NCBI GenBank assembly: GCA_036023115.1
Contig: JAYKKT010000036.1
Coordinates: forward strand, 7,150,001 to 7,214,000
Reading direction: 5' to 3'
Length of the DNA stretch: 64,000 nt
DNA from: Brasenia schreberi
Lineage: Eukaryota > Streptophyta > Magnoliopsida > Nymphaeales > Cabombaceae
Part shown: positions 24,311 to 37,000 of the stretch, in pieces
How the letters are laid out: the number at the start of each line of letters is the position of its first letter
How positions within the stretch are numbered: the stretch's first letter is position 1
The notes under the pieces: model-generated
The model's input: only the letters and a program-made list of their open reading frames with translations
Databases searched by the model: none
Told to the model about the DNA's origin: nothing
Position numbers and translations under genes: made by a program

Positions 24311-27300
24311 TCAGACAATGTAGCTCCTGCTAGCCCTCCGACCCCGTTTCCTCTTGGGGTTGGCATCAAGCATGCAGTAGAAAGCACTAACCAACTCGGA
24401 ATCCTCTTCGCTTGTGAGAATCTTGGCAGCTTCTGGCTTCCTCAGGAGGAGCTTTGCCACTAAAAACCCAGCAATAGACCATGTCTGGTACAGGCGCGCT
24501 TGTTTCCCAACAAGACGGCCTTTCTTTGTATCGTAATATTCTGGCCATCGATCTCTTGACATACGCCTCTCTGCAACCTCAACTGCTTTCGCTGCCACCT
24601 CCAATCTGTCCATCTTTATGCATGCGACAGTTAGCTGCAATAGGACCATATACATTAGTCTCACATTGAAGGTGCACAGAAGAGCATGCATATGCACGTG
24701 CCCGTGTATAAGCATGCTACACATGCAGATCGGGAAATTACATCACCTGCCAAAGTAGAGTTGGCCAGGAACCGCCATTGTGATAAGACCACGGCCTACA
24801 ACAAAGGAAGATCATTGTGGAAAACATAAATTTATGAGGCAAGCTGAATTTTCATCATAAGGATGTTAAACTTTACGTGTTTTTCGGGTCACTGCCAGTG
24901 ATGATTCTCCACTCTTCACCTTCAAGAGCAGGGTAGCAGATCTTAAATGGCATCTCGGCAACCAAATCAGCCCATTTTGCCTCAATCAGGTCAAGTATAG
25001 CTTCAGACTGCTCTTTTGTAGCTAAACTGCAGACTACAGACCACAAGTTTCCAAGAGAAAAGAAACGGAAATCCATGTGAGCTGGTTGTAGATTCCCAAT
25101 CAAATAGCCTCCTCGATTAGGCATCCATTCAACTAACCAAGGTGGTATCTGATCTGGGTAGATGTTGAATTTGTTCACAGCATCAAAGGAGTACTCCTCA
25201 GTCTTGTATCGGTATATTTCATTAAGTTTCTTCATATCAACCCAATAATATTCTCTTATGTGGAAAGATAATGCAATGAGTCGATTACTCAATGCTCGGA
25301 CGAGTGATCCATCCTCAGGTGCAAGCATTTCACGGGCACAAAGAAGAGCAGAATAAAACAGTGCCTGGTGAAAACAAGAAAAGAGAACCGGTTATGCCCC
25401 ACTCCACGACAGTGAAATTTGTAAAATGAACCCAAACGATCCAAGACTAGAAATCCAGAGAGAAAATTGAATTAATATCCAATATTCAGAGATAACCGTG
25501 CATCTACCAAATCCTAATTTCTTGGCATGGGAGGTTAAGTATATGTCACCAAAGGTTGTCCAAATCCAATCCAATCCAGTCTGCTGAAGAATGACCAGAA
25601 ATAAAAATAATTAGCATGGAAAGAGGATCTTAGCCTCGGGTAGATGATTTGTTATTGGAATAGTGAAGTTAGGCAAACCAGGTAGATGAATTTACTTATT
25701 CATATACTATCCTTCTTTCTTGGTGAAGCCAGAGAACCTAAAGATTCACATACAAATATAACCTGATAATTGTCTCAAAACCAAGGAAATTCTTTAGACT
25801 CCTTAAGGATGCGGTAGCTTTTTGTGAAGTAATTTACCATAACACAATTTATGCAGAAACTTGAATCTTTTCTTTTCGAAAAGTACAGATGTAAAATCCT
25901 AATAAATTAACCATTTGTCTTGTCCAGAACATGAACCCTAATATGGTTCCCTTAAGTCATGGATGTCAAAAGGAATGCATAAGGTTGAGATAACAAATAG
26001 CATTTAAGTAGATAGAACTAACTACCTGTATTTCTAGAGGATGACCATGAATCCCCATCCGGCGATCTATCATGCACGATCCATCTGTTACCAACAACGT
26101 GGGAAACATATCGAAACCATCAGCAAGACAGAGCTTCAAAATCATCTTGATTCCTGTTTGCACGTCCACTCTTTCCTGAACTGACAGGTCTCCCGAACAT
26201 TTCCCATAAGCTCTCAACAAAATAATCCACCACAATCCTGTGGCAAAGAAGAAACCATCTTAAGATGAGAAAGGAATGAAAGAGAACAAGCATATTCTAA
26301 CACCTTTTGTGACCAGTCCTAAGCTGTCAATAAGTCATATTGGAGGCTTTTGTGGCTTGAACTGAGGCTGTAGATGCCTATATCATATCTCGTGCATTGG
26401 AAAGCATGTTACAGTTCAAAGATCATTTGAAATTTTGATTTATTCCATCATTTTCTTTGATTGAAATAGTTGGACCTTTTTAAAGGCCTGACTTGTAGAG
26501 TCATCCACAACTATGACTTGCAGAAACTTATAACACCTCAATCTCTCCATCCCTCCCTACATGTACATGAAAGTAATGTAACTACCTTACCAGAATCAAC
26601 TGGCGCAACACGCCCTATGGCTGCCTCCCCAAAATCAGGATCTAAAACATCTTCTGTTGCACCATCTTCACCCTCCAATGGGACAGTACGCACTTTAAAG
26701 CTTGCTGGCATTAGACCCTGGCCTGGGCTATGACAATCGATGGTCTTCTCCCAACTCTGTTGGAGGCCAAGTATAAGTCACACATTGAAAAGAAAGACAC
26801 TGATTTAATAATCTTCAAAAAATTTAAAAAGACTCAGCTCATGGCTTCAACTATTATCAGTACCAGCAAATTGAAGGCTACTAATTTGAATTGGCATTGC
26901 CATTGCAACTTTATTAAGCACATTTTTAGAAGCTTCATAAGCTCCAATTGGCAATTCTCCAATTTCTTATGACAAAGTTAAAGATCAGAAACCAGTAAAC
27001 TCCTGAAGTAAAGCATAAAAATCAACTACTTCATGGTAAGCTGAAAGGGAAGCAAAATTACCTGCAATTGAAGCGTATGGAGAAGGAAATTTCGAACAAT
27101 ATCGTACTCCCCTTTCAATAAAAATGCAATTCCTGAGGGAATGAAGTCCCGTATGAAGACCTGATCATAGTTCAGGATATTGGGATCAGTTGGATCATTA
27201 GCTGCAATAGTTCCAACAGGACTGCCACAATAATATACAACTGCTGATCGCAGAAGATCCCACGCTTCATCGTCTGCAATTGTTTCCTTGTAAAGACTGG

Positions 27301-27679
27301 GAGAGACTAGTGGTGATCCATTTGAAACCAATTCCTTCTTCTTTACCTCTTCACGAGTTTTCGACTCAGACTTGATGATCTCCGGCTGCCATGTACCGTT
27401 TCCTCCAAAACCAACAAGCTCGCTCACATTATCAGTTTGCTGGCACCGAAAAATTAACGAACTCCTATTTAATTTTACACGAGAATCCTTTCGTTCCCTA
27501 AAAAGTCCAGTTTTCCGTAGCAACCTTTTCTTTCTAGCCCTGGATAATCGACATGCTGAACTCGAAAACCTCAAACTTCTGGAGTAATCACCGTAATAGA
27601 GAGACGGGTGCAATCCTACCCTCGAAAACACTTGCAAAACTACCTCGTTGGTGCTCATTCTGTTCAAAACAGATACCAA
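24311..27679 (-). CDS. INVE: Neutral/alkaline invertase, chloroplast type (INVE-like, GH100)
   Basis: Six exons on the minus strand: 27679-27062, 26756-26591, 26237-26026, 25364-24877, 24795-24747 and 24634-24311, all with GT-AG borders and consistent phases (1,857 nt, 618 residues). A second in-frame Met at 27658 ([11 protein letters not shown]) is an equally good start, giving 611 residues. GH100 enzymes hydrolyse sucrose to glucose and fructose at neutral to alkaline pH. Family signatures are [19 protein letters not shown] (Asp acid/base region), [105 protein letters not shown] and [18 protein letters not shown]. The first roughly 100 residues are Arg/Ser-rich, poor in acidic residues and not conserved, as expected for a plastid transit peptide. 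The closest relative I recognise is Arabidopsis A/N-INVE. The gene looks intact. Confidence 0.95.
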
Positions 27680-27912
27680 AAAGGGCCCAGTTTCGAATAT
27701 CGATTCACCAGATACCTACCAAACAACCAACAAAATCTAAACTTTAAGAGAATATATAAACCAAAGAAAGCAGCAACAAGCACCAGAGATTCCCCATCAT
27801 ACCGTAACTTCAAAAAATATCGTTAGGAATCATATGCCAACAAGAAAAGAAAATAAAAGAGCAGCCCCCAAAACAACACCAATCTGAATTTGTTATTTGG
27901 ACGTCAGCCAAA

Positions 27913-27913
<1 letters not shown>

Positions 27914-27965
<52 letters not shown>
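27914..27965. repeat. (AG)n microsatellite upstream of the invertase gene
   Basis: About 52 bases of AG on the plus strand, that is (CT)n in the direction of transcription, about 235-290 nt upstream of the invertase start codon. CT-rich tracts are common in plant 5' UTRs and core promoters; a regulatory role is inference only. Confidence 0.9.
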
Positions 27966-27968
<3 letters not shown>

Positions 27969-28982
27969 CAACTTGATAAAGCGAAAACTAATCTTTGTGA
28001 AGTGAAGGCTTTATCTGGACCACGTTGCACTTTTGTTCCAACGTCTCTTTTCCTTCCGGGCAGCGAAGAGCCTTGAAAATGTATGGATGACAACAAAAGG
28101 GGGGCTTGGACACACAGGATCGATCTCTCTCCAATGGGGACAAGTCGCTGCCTTTTCAAGTCACAAGAAAAATAACAATGGGGAAACTCAGTCCGAGATT
28201 TTTGTACGGGAAACGAGAGTCGTCTTCTTTACTCACAATTGTGGATATCTTTAGGTGAATTTTGCTCCCAACGGCGCGCCGCCCCCTCTTTGCTTCGTAA
28301 ATGACGGCTCCGGAAACCCATCCATTGCATCAGTTTGTTCTACACACGGTTCAATCTTGGCTGATGATTATCCGTGGGCTATGGCTGGGCGAGTTGAACG
28401 AACCGACCTCCAGCGCACTCAACTCGTTTTCTCTACGAACGAGCCGAGCTAACAACAAACCCTACAGGCTGTCTGAATTGCAGCAAGTAAACGAGGTAAA
28501 CGAACCCAACACAGACTAACATAAACAATCTGGGTTTGAACTTGTTTGAACTCATATGTGATTTGCTTAGGCTTGTGTTTGAGCTCACTTGAAATTGTAC
28601 AGTACTAAAGTGTTCATTGTTTCATATCTTGGGTTCATGAAAGCTATGTTATCAATAGGTACTTTCCATGCCTTTTCTCTATGGAGAAACTCAGATTCCC
28701 AACCGAAGGGGTGAAAAATCTAAATATAAGGTGAGATCCAAGCATTTGAAGCTCTATTTGAATCGTCTTTGGTTCAAATTCACTCGATTGATTGTTGTTG
28801 CAACAAAAGGTTGGTAAGTGCAGCAAGAAAGTGTCGGTATGGTCAAATTATTCTTCAATAAGTGTCAAATATATGACATATACATACCTATGCACTCTCA
28901 TTCTCTTGTTTTTTAGGATATAAGTCTCATTTAAAAAATTATAAGAGTTTTTGAAAAATATAAAAAACAATATTTATTTATT

Positions 28983-29025
<43 letters not shown>

Positions 29026-29026
29026 A
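28983..29026. repeat. (TA)n(TG)n microsatellite
   Basis: A TA run followed by about 12 TG units. Confidence 0.9.
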
Positions 29027-32000
29027 TGAAAAGAAAAAGAGATAGGCAAACATATTTTTGTTGGTTCTATTCAAATAATTCAGTTTCAAACCTTCATAAT
29101 ATCAATTAAATCATTCAAAACAAGTTCATGCAAACCAAATCAAACCCTAACTGCATAGGAAAGAAAAAAAGACTTGTTTGGATTGGTCTGATTCAATAGG
29201 TGTGGTTTGTTATCTAAACAACTATCCTTGCTCCTCCTCTATATTAGACCCTAAATTGTGGGCCCTATCCCAACTCATGCTCCACTTTATCCTAAAGCCT
29301 CAATCGGATCAGACTAAAGTTAACATATTTACTATTCACACACCTAAATTATTATGTGCAAACCTGTCTCCCATTCTACTCTTATATTTTCATGGATTTC
29401 CCATTTTACTTTCATATTTCTCTCTTTCCCCGGCCCTCTTCTCCTACTTGTCATCCCTCCTCTTTTCCTTTTTGCTTCTGTCATCCTCCTCCTTGCCATC
29501 TTCTAACCTCCTCTTATTGTCGAAATTGACTACCACTACCGCATTAAGAACTTCATTGGTATCTCTCGCTTCTCCTTCCTCCCTTCTTCCTCCTTGATCT
29601 CAATCTTTCTACATGTAGACGTACATAAATGCAAGTCTACTATGTCTCCTAATATGGGAAGACGTGAGATGTCTCGTGTCCTTGTAAATAAAAAAAACAT
29701 AGAGTGTCAATGTCTCATCTAAGTGGAAAATGTGGCTATATGCGTTCTTTTTCCTTATACATACATTGACCACCTCATGTCATCCCATACATGAACACAC
29801 GTGGGGCCCATATTTCCTATTTAGTTATTTGTTTCTTCTTTCTAATATATGTTTCTTTCTATTATGCACATATCGAATGACAATATGACAATTAAAAATA
29901 TTTGCCGACTATGAGGATGATTCAATTGATTATTCACCCATATTGTTTTACTATATAGGTATGAAAGTGCACATGTGAGGTTAAACTATGTATTTGTATC
30001 TCGACAGGTAGGTTTAATATAATATAGACTCAACTCCTTTCACTTGAGGAGTTCAAAACCATAAGCTAAGCTTGACATAGATTTGTCATCAAATGATATG
30101 ATTGTCAACCGATACAAATGTTATTGGTTGATTTTTTTGGGAAAATCTTGACATGGAATTGGAGCTCACGATATACTCGAAAATGATGATGTTGAAATAA
30201 GTGAAACAATTAAATTTGATTAATTTATTCAATTTTAATTTATTCAATTGTTAAAAACTAACTAGTTTTAGAGTGACAAAGCTATGTGATTGAACTACTA
30301 CATGATTGTTTGCTTCCTTAGTTCATGACTTTAGAGGAACCACCACTTCGTGATGCCTACCATCTAAAAATTTGAAAAGAAAGTTGTTAACTCCCATGCG
30401 AAGAGGAGTATTCCCCGGAATAAGCGTATACTATGTACTATATGTGGTCGGACTTAGGGTCATAGGGTGCCTCTGGGCCGTGGGGTGTCTTTCTCATTGG
30501 GTTTAAACCCTATTCTTAATGTTAACTCACAACATCGATATTGAAAATCTTTATGTGATCCACAAGCATCCAAAAGATTATACTTGTCTCATATATCATA
30601 TGATGTTAAGATACCTTGGTTTATGGATTTATATGTTCTCAGATATGTAGATATTATATAGGAGATAGGAACTATGAGTATCAAGTTATCGAGGAACATC
30701 TGAAGGAGGGGAAGATATACCAGACAAAAGTCAATACTTAATGTTTTGTAGAGGTCTAATTTACAAGTTTTCATTAGAGATGATAATGTTGATAACATTC
30801 TTCTTCATATTACATGTTAGGGTAATGATGCATTTGCACTTGATCACTTGATTTTCTTACTAGATATGGGTTTCGTCATTGCAACTCATTAGAATGTTAA
30901 GTTAGTGCTTCTCTATGAGGTTGGATCAACTACATCCCTCCTATTACTATCAAACAACAAAAAGTTTCCTGTATAGGATTTATGGTATAATGACAGACTA
31001 ACATTGTAGACTGGGGGCAGCCGCTCCCTCAAATATTTTGAAAATTCTCATTTGGGCTTGTAATTTTATTAAAAATTAGAAATCGCACCCCTCAAAATTT
31101 TTCAAAAACAAAGGGTTGTTATATGAAAATGTTATACCGTTAGCCATCCACCCATAAATACGACAACATGAAACCTTTTTTGTTATTAGTATTGGGTTTG
31201 GATCAGATTTTCAAATTTGATCCAAACCAACAATCCATTACCATCATTAAATGATTCATATCAAGTTGGATATGTTACCCAATCCTAATTCTCCTCTCTC
31301 TCTTGATCAACCAACAACCTGTTATAAGGGTCAAGGGATTGTCACCACTATCTTGACTCTCTCCTCCTCTCTCCACTCCCTCTCTCTATTGGTGGGCAGT
31401 AGCGGTGGTCTGTTTAGTGACCTAGTCTCTTTCGATTTCTAGCAAGATCTGGGTGGGTGACGATATTGTGCAGCCATGGGCTACTCTTCACTCTTCAGTA
31501 CCATCTGCATCAATGATTCATCATTCAAGATTCAATCACTTCCTTCTTCAAGCTCTTGTTAATTAAGGTTAAGTTGTTATCTCTCTCTCAATTCTTGAAT
31601 CTCTCATCTTTTATGGATTCTATGGATGTTAATCACTCGGTAAGGTTATTTGTATTTGCTCTTTTGTAGAATTATGTATTGGTTGTTATTTGGGCAAATT
31701 AGTAGCTTACTCTAAGATGTAAATTTTCTTAACATTGTAGATTATTTTTAGTATTGATTTAGTTAGAAGAGTTAGTTATACATTTTCTTTTGTATTGGAG
31801 GTTTGTAATGGGTATCATTTTATCTTTGTTGAAGTGCTCTTGAAAAGACTATATAAGATTGAAAGATTTTGAAAGTTGTGTTTGTTATGAATTTAAGAGG
31901 TATGTGCATTTGATAACTATCAAATACTTAAATATGTTATATTAGTGGTATTTGACTATGTGATTGTCAATAACAAATGCTTATTATCAATAGTTATTTG

Positions 32001-33349
32001 TTATCATTTTTGTATTTCATCTTTGTGGTATTTATAGAATGTTAGTGATGTTAAATATTTTGGTAGTTCAGTTAACAACTTAAGAATTATTGATAGTTAT
32101 ATTATATTAAGATATTATTTTTAACTCTTAAATAAGTTGATTGCGTATACAAATAACTATACTATAATGAGTTCTTAGTAATTGATAGCTTTTTTACGTA
32201 TATTTTCACATATAATGAAGCTCGTGCCAAACCTATATTTTTACTCCCAACTCTAAATTTTCTAGATCAGTCAATGGCTTCTCATGCCTACTTGCAAAAG
32301 AGAATTCAATTGGAGTAGAAGGAATTATTTGTTGATTGTCAAACTATCGAACGACATGATCACATATAAACGATTCTATGATATGTAAACAACGAATACA
32401 TCCACAGTACCACAAGAACTTATATATTATCATTCGAGTTCCTAGAAGAATAAAACTATCACTAAATCTGCAATGCATATATTAATGACAAACGTATATT
32501 TTCCCTCATTATGTTAAATAAATATTAAATATATTTTATCATAAACCTGATATACCATCATTGAATCTAAATGCTGACAAGAAAAAGTCAGTCGAATGGT
32601 AGAAGGATGGTATGAGTGAAATTCCTAATCCATTTACTGGCCTAAATGTTGCAAACTTACTCAAGATAGAAAATACTCATCTATCCATCCTTTTCCACGT
32701 CTCTTTCAAGTGCAACCCATAGCCATATGCGTATCTCTTCCAAGTGTGACCCTCAACATACTCCACATCTTTTTAAAAAAAATACACCCTTTGGAACATG
32801 CCTCTCCTTTAATAGATGTGAACCATGAAACATGCCCCTTTTATTTTTACATAAAAGGGCAATGTCTTTCTTCGATAGTGTTTGGCATGAAAAAGAGCAG
32901 TGTGATAGGTGTGTGCGTGTGGTGTTAGAATGGAGACCATAAAGAGAGAGGTGTGTGCATACGAGCAAGAAAAAAGAAAAAGAGTGTCTTATTAATTAGG
33001 ATATGAGTTTAATAGGGTGTTACTAAGGCACACTCCAAATTACTAAGTGCATACCTCTATTCCCATTTTACTCTCATTTACATGCTCTCTTCTCTCTTTC
33101 CTTTTTGCCTCCCTCAATTCTTTCCTACACTCTCTTGAAACACACCCGTGCTCTCTCATACAGCTAAAGCCTACCATCCATCAAAACCACTTTCAGTCTC
33201 ATCGACCATTATGATTATGATGTCAAAGCATATCAACTCCTCTTTTCTTAGCCTTATCCCTCCAATACTCCTTCCTTCTTTTTCTCATCTAACAAAAAAG
33301 ATGCACTTTCGTGCATGTTTCTTCAATCTTTATGAACAAAGGAGACATG

Positions 33350-33690
33350 TGTGACATTGTGCTTGAGAGAGATATATGATGCGTGTCTCTCCTATGCAGC
33401 ACGCCTTTCTTTTAGAAGTGAGAGAGAGGTGTGGGGCGTACAGTTTTTTATGAGAGAAACACATGTGTCTCTTCTTTTACACATTTTTCAAAGCATACAC
33501 GTCATCTTCAAAAGAGAAGTGCGAAGCATGCATCTCTTTTATAGAGGAGATACAGACACCATCTTTTTCTCTTCTACAATGGATACATGAGACATATATC
33601 GCATGCATCGTGTATCATTTTTACGAGAGAGACATATGTAACATGCATTTCTTTTATAAGAGAGATGCATGCTGTGCATGTACACATGTT
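33350..33690. repeat. Degenerate repetitive patch with GAGAGA/CATGC/TTTTAT words
   Basis: Words such as TTTTAT-AGAGA, GAGAGACATAT, ATGCATCTCTTTTATA and ATGCATTTCTTTTATA recur every few tens of bases with changing spacing, at about 33355, 33410, 33450, 33525, 33625 and 33650. The unit is too diverged to define by eye. Non-coding. Confidence 0.45.
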
Positions 33691-33945
33691 GCCATGTAGA
33701 CATGTCCAAGTGTATGTCCTACATATTGTTAAGACACAGACATAGTAAAGAGAGAGGAAGGACCTGTTCATATGACAGTGGGTGAGACGTTAGTAACTAT
33801 AATCCATCCCCAAACCACATAACCCAATTCGTTACGAGTTGGACCGTACTTAAACCGAGACGATTCTATCGTCTCCGATTAGTTTACAACCTACCCCCCT
33901 CACGGGGCTTGGCGGCATTCGGCCGGCGGACGGATCTGGATAACC

Positions 33946-33978
33946 ATGTCCGGCTGCCTCCCTTCATCGGAATCGTAG
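33946..33978 (+). promoter_or_regulatory. Upstream open reading frame 1 of FBL11 (10 codons plus stop)
   Basis: ATG at 33946 opens a 10-codon frame, MSGCLPSSES, ending at TAG 33976-33978, in the GC-rich leader about 80 nt before the FBL11 start codon. Whether it lies in the mRNA depends on a transcription start that cannot be fixed from sequence. Confidence 0.4.
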
Positions 33979-33994
33979 CTCCGAAACGACGGTG

Positions 33995-34024
33995 ATGAAC
34001 TCGTCGGAGGAATCTACCTCCTAA
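33995..34024 (+). promoter_or_regulatory. Upstream open reading frame 2 of FBL11 (9 codons plus stop)
   Basis: ATG at 33995 opens MNSSEESTS and stops at TAA 34022-34024, leaving only three bases before the FBL11 ATG at 34028. Such a close stop would favour or hinder reinitiation at the main start. Confidence 0.4.
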
Positions 34025-34027
34025 GCA

Positions 34028-37000
34028 ATGGCAACGAAGTCTTCCTCAAAGGAAGAATTCGTAATCTTGCAACTCAAGAACACGTCTTCCTCCACGAGCG
34101 ACGAAGCTTTCCTGTCCGTCACGGATGTTTCCCATTGGGATCTTTCTTCGGTTCTGAATTCAAGCGTCATTAGAATTCGGTGTTCTCGGGATAGGTCAGT
34201 ATCTCTTTCAAGGGATTCGAACTTGTTACGGTTGGAGACTGATATTTCTTATGTTTCCTTTGTGAAGGTTGATTCAAAGTTCATCGTACTTCCAGGCTCT
34301 CCTCTGCAGAAGCTTTCGGTGAGTTTGTAATCGGACCTAAATTCTACTCGAGGTCACTTTGTTGTCTAAAAGAAATGCATTTTTTTTCCCGATAGCTTCT
34401 GCCCATGAGGAAAAGTCGGTAGCTGAATAAAGCTCCTCACTTCTCTATCATGTTCATGGTACTTTGATTAAATTTGAATCCTAGGACGAAAGCTCAGTAG
34501 TTGAATAGATCATGCACATCACAAAATTTTCTTCTTGAACAGATCAGTTACCGTTTCTATGGTTGCACTCTTTTGTATGGCGATTCCACTAAGGGGTACA
34601 CCTGCTTACATAGCAAGAAATAGGGGTTCTGTAGTGATGACAAAAGTCTTTCTTTTGCCCTGGAAATTCATGGTCTTCTCCTTCAGCTAGTGAGAAGCTC
34701 TAGTTGGATATTATTCGTAACTTCTTCTTCTTGTTATATTGTGCTCACTGCTCATTATGCTTCTTAAAAATTTGCAGCGAGTCAAGCATGAAGTGTGTTT
34801 CTATTAATTGGGACCCTGAAGGCTTCATTACCATTCTCCAATTTATTCATGGACATCCAATGCAGTTTACAAGTACCAACTTCCTTAGTTTGTTGGAGGT
34901 AAGAAATAAATTTGCGGTTAAAATTCACTTGCTGTAGATGAATTCTGCTTATAAATCTTATTCTCAAGCTATCGAGCTGCTCTTCATTTGCCATTTTAAT
35001 TGTGGTGACCACTTCCTTTAGTGATACCTTATATGGTGGTAGTTAGGGTTAGGCATGCAAATCTTCATTTGTATTAACATAGTGAGAATATGGTAGATGC
35101 GTGAATTATATAAAAGGATTCACATTTTATTGCTCTGCAACATATTTTTGGTAGAAGAAACATTCTATCTAGATGCCTTTCATGTGGTTTGTTGAGGTTG
35201 ACAGTTCTAGTACAAGGCAGCTTCTCAATGATTTGAGTAGCACCTCTTTAGAAAAATCTATGGCTTGTCAAATAAGTAGATAATAACCTAAACAGAATCT
35301 TGAGAAGAAAAGGGCAATGACCTGATAGCTGCTATAGAAAAAATAATTTTCCAAACATGTTGGTCCACATCATATGTACAAATGTAGAGAGAGTTGCTTT
35401 TTACCTTTTCTTGAACTGTGTCACTCAGCATATATATTGTTTGTGTCAGGGTTCAATTTATTTTGGGATAGACAGTATATGCATGGAGTGTGAAAGCTGG
35501 TTATGTGGGAGGAGTTTTATAGAGGGTTCTGGTTCCCCAGAAATTTCTTTGGATGTCATGGCTGGAGCTTGGAATTTCAGTCTAGAGCATGGTATGCCTT
35601 CTTTTTAGATTCTTGAACAGTAGCATTCTTCTTTTCTGTGCTGCTTATCATTGTCAATAATTTTATGCTAATAACTAATTGCATACAATTGCAGGACTTA
35701 CCTTTATCCTTGAGTCTTGCAAGGCGTGGCTTGCACAGAATTTTGTATGTACAGAACTTGTGCATTCATCCACTTAGAGTCAGGGACAAGTTTGATGGCA
35801 CCATTATGTTTTCTCGATGATAAAAACTGTATGTATGCACATGCAAGCATGCAGGATATATTCTTCACTTCATGTTTTATTTATTCTCCCACTTCATCAT
35901 GCTTAAGTTTTTCCCATTCGCCTCTTCAAGCTTAACTTTCATTGCTAATTGTCATACTTTTCCTTGAGAGAGGAAGTTGTCAAACATTCAGAAAGTTATG
36001 TTACTTAATCTACCTGATAGTATTGGATGGTTCTTAGAATGTCGTTATCTGCATGCTTTATTCTTGTGCAGTTTTTACTTTAGATTTGACATGAGGCTGA
36101 TTGCATTCTGAACAGGAGTTTGCTGCTGCATGTTGTTCTTTCCATCGTATACCTTATTCTTTCCTGCAATCCTGCATTGAACATCCACAGCTAAATGTGG
36201 AGAGGTAGGTTCTGTTGGTTGGCCTTTTGTTTATTTTTTCTCTGAGCAATGGACAACCTTTATGCTGATAATTGCTTATAGTGAGAAGCAACTATGTGAG
36301 GCACTTGTCAACTGGATTATTAGTAACTCTGATTCTTCACTTCAACCTTTGAATCCTGAAGCTGGTTTCTCTGAAATTTTAGACAAGGTAAATTTGTACC
36401 ATCATTTGGACTTTGCTATTCTTTTCTAATGGTAATGCATGACCATTTTATAGACTGTATACTGTGTTGTTTTGTGGTCGTGAAGAAAAAATCAAATAAA
36501 ATATTATTGTCTCATGAGAAGAGAAGTGGGGTTGTGCTATCATTCTGTTAGTCTGTTCTCACGTACATGTCATTTCTTCTAAACCATTGAAAAAGTCCTA
36601 GTTATTTGTTCATATACTTAATAGTTGCATATGTGTTGGTATGAGCAGGTTAAGATTGGCCTTTTGCCGTTGGGATTTATTGTAGGTATGTTCTAATCTC
36701 ATAAGTGCATGTTTGTATATTCTTCATATTTTCCTGTTATAATTTTAACACGTGTCAATGCTGATATTGCAGTAAACCCTTAGTGGTCTTGAAGTACCCT
36801 AAGGTTTTGTGTTGCAGTTGCTTATAAGAATGTTGTCTCTTGAGTTTTTCCTTTTTAAATATATTTACCAGCTTCTGAAAAAGATTGTTTCCCTTTTGTA
36901 GCTTTACATAGAGTGCCTGGTCTCTCCCAATTTGCAGCAAGAAGCATGGGGACAGTGTTTGGCATCATAAATGATCCTTCATTATTGATAAACCGTGCTA

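Larger units (their letters stand above)
28000..33900. other. Gene-free interval between invertase and FBL11
   Basis: The invertase promoter lies at the left edge and the FBL11 promoter at the right. Between them I see only AT-rich DNA with a (TA)(TG)n microsatellite at 28983-29026, pyrimidine-rich stretches near 29360-29590 and 33060-33300, and a degenerate repetitive patch at 33350-33690. Short open frames have low-complexity or random composition and are not supported. Confidence 0.5.

Noticed and set aside
26470..27587. Plus-strand frames across the invertase gene
   Set aside because: Antisense shadows and intron sequence; the minus strand carries the conserved GH100 protein.
33351..33771. 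Short frames with repeated Arg-Glu/His-Leu-Phe patterns upstream of FBL11
   Set aside because: They follow the degenerate nucleotide repeat in that region; no start context or homology.
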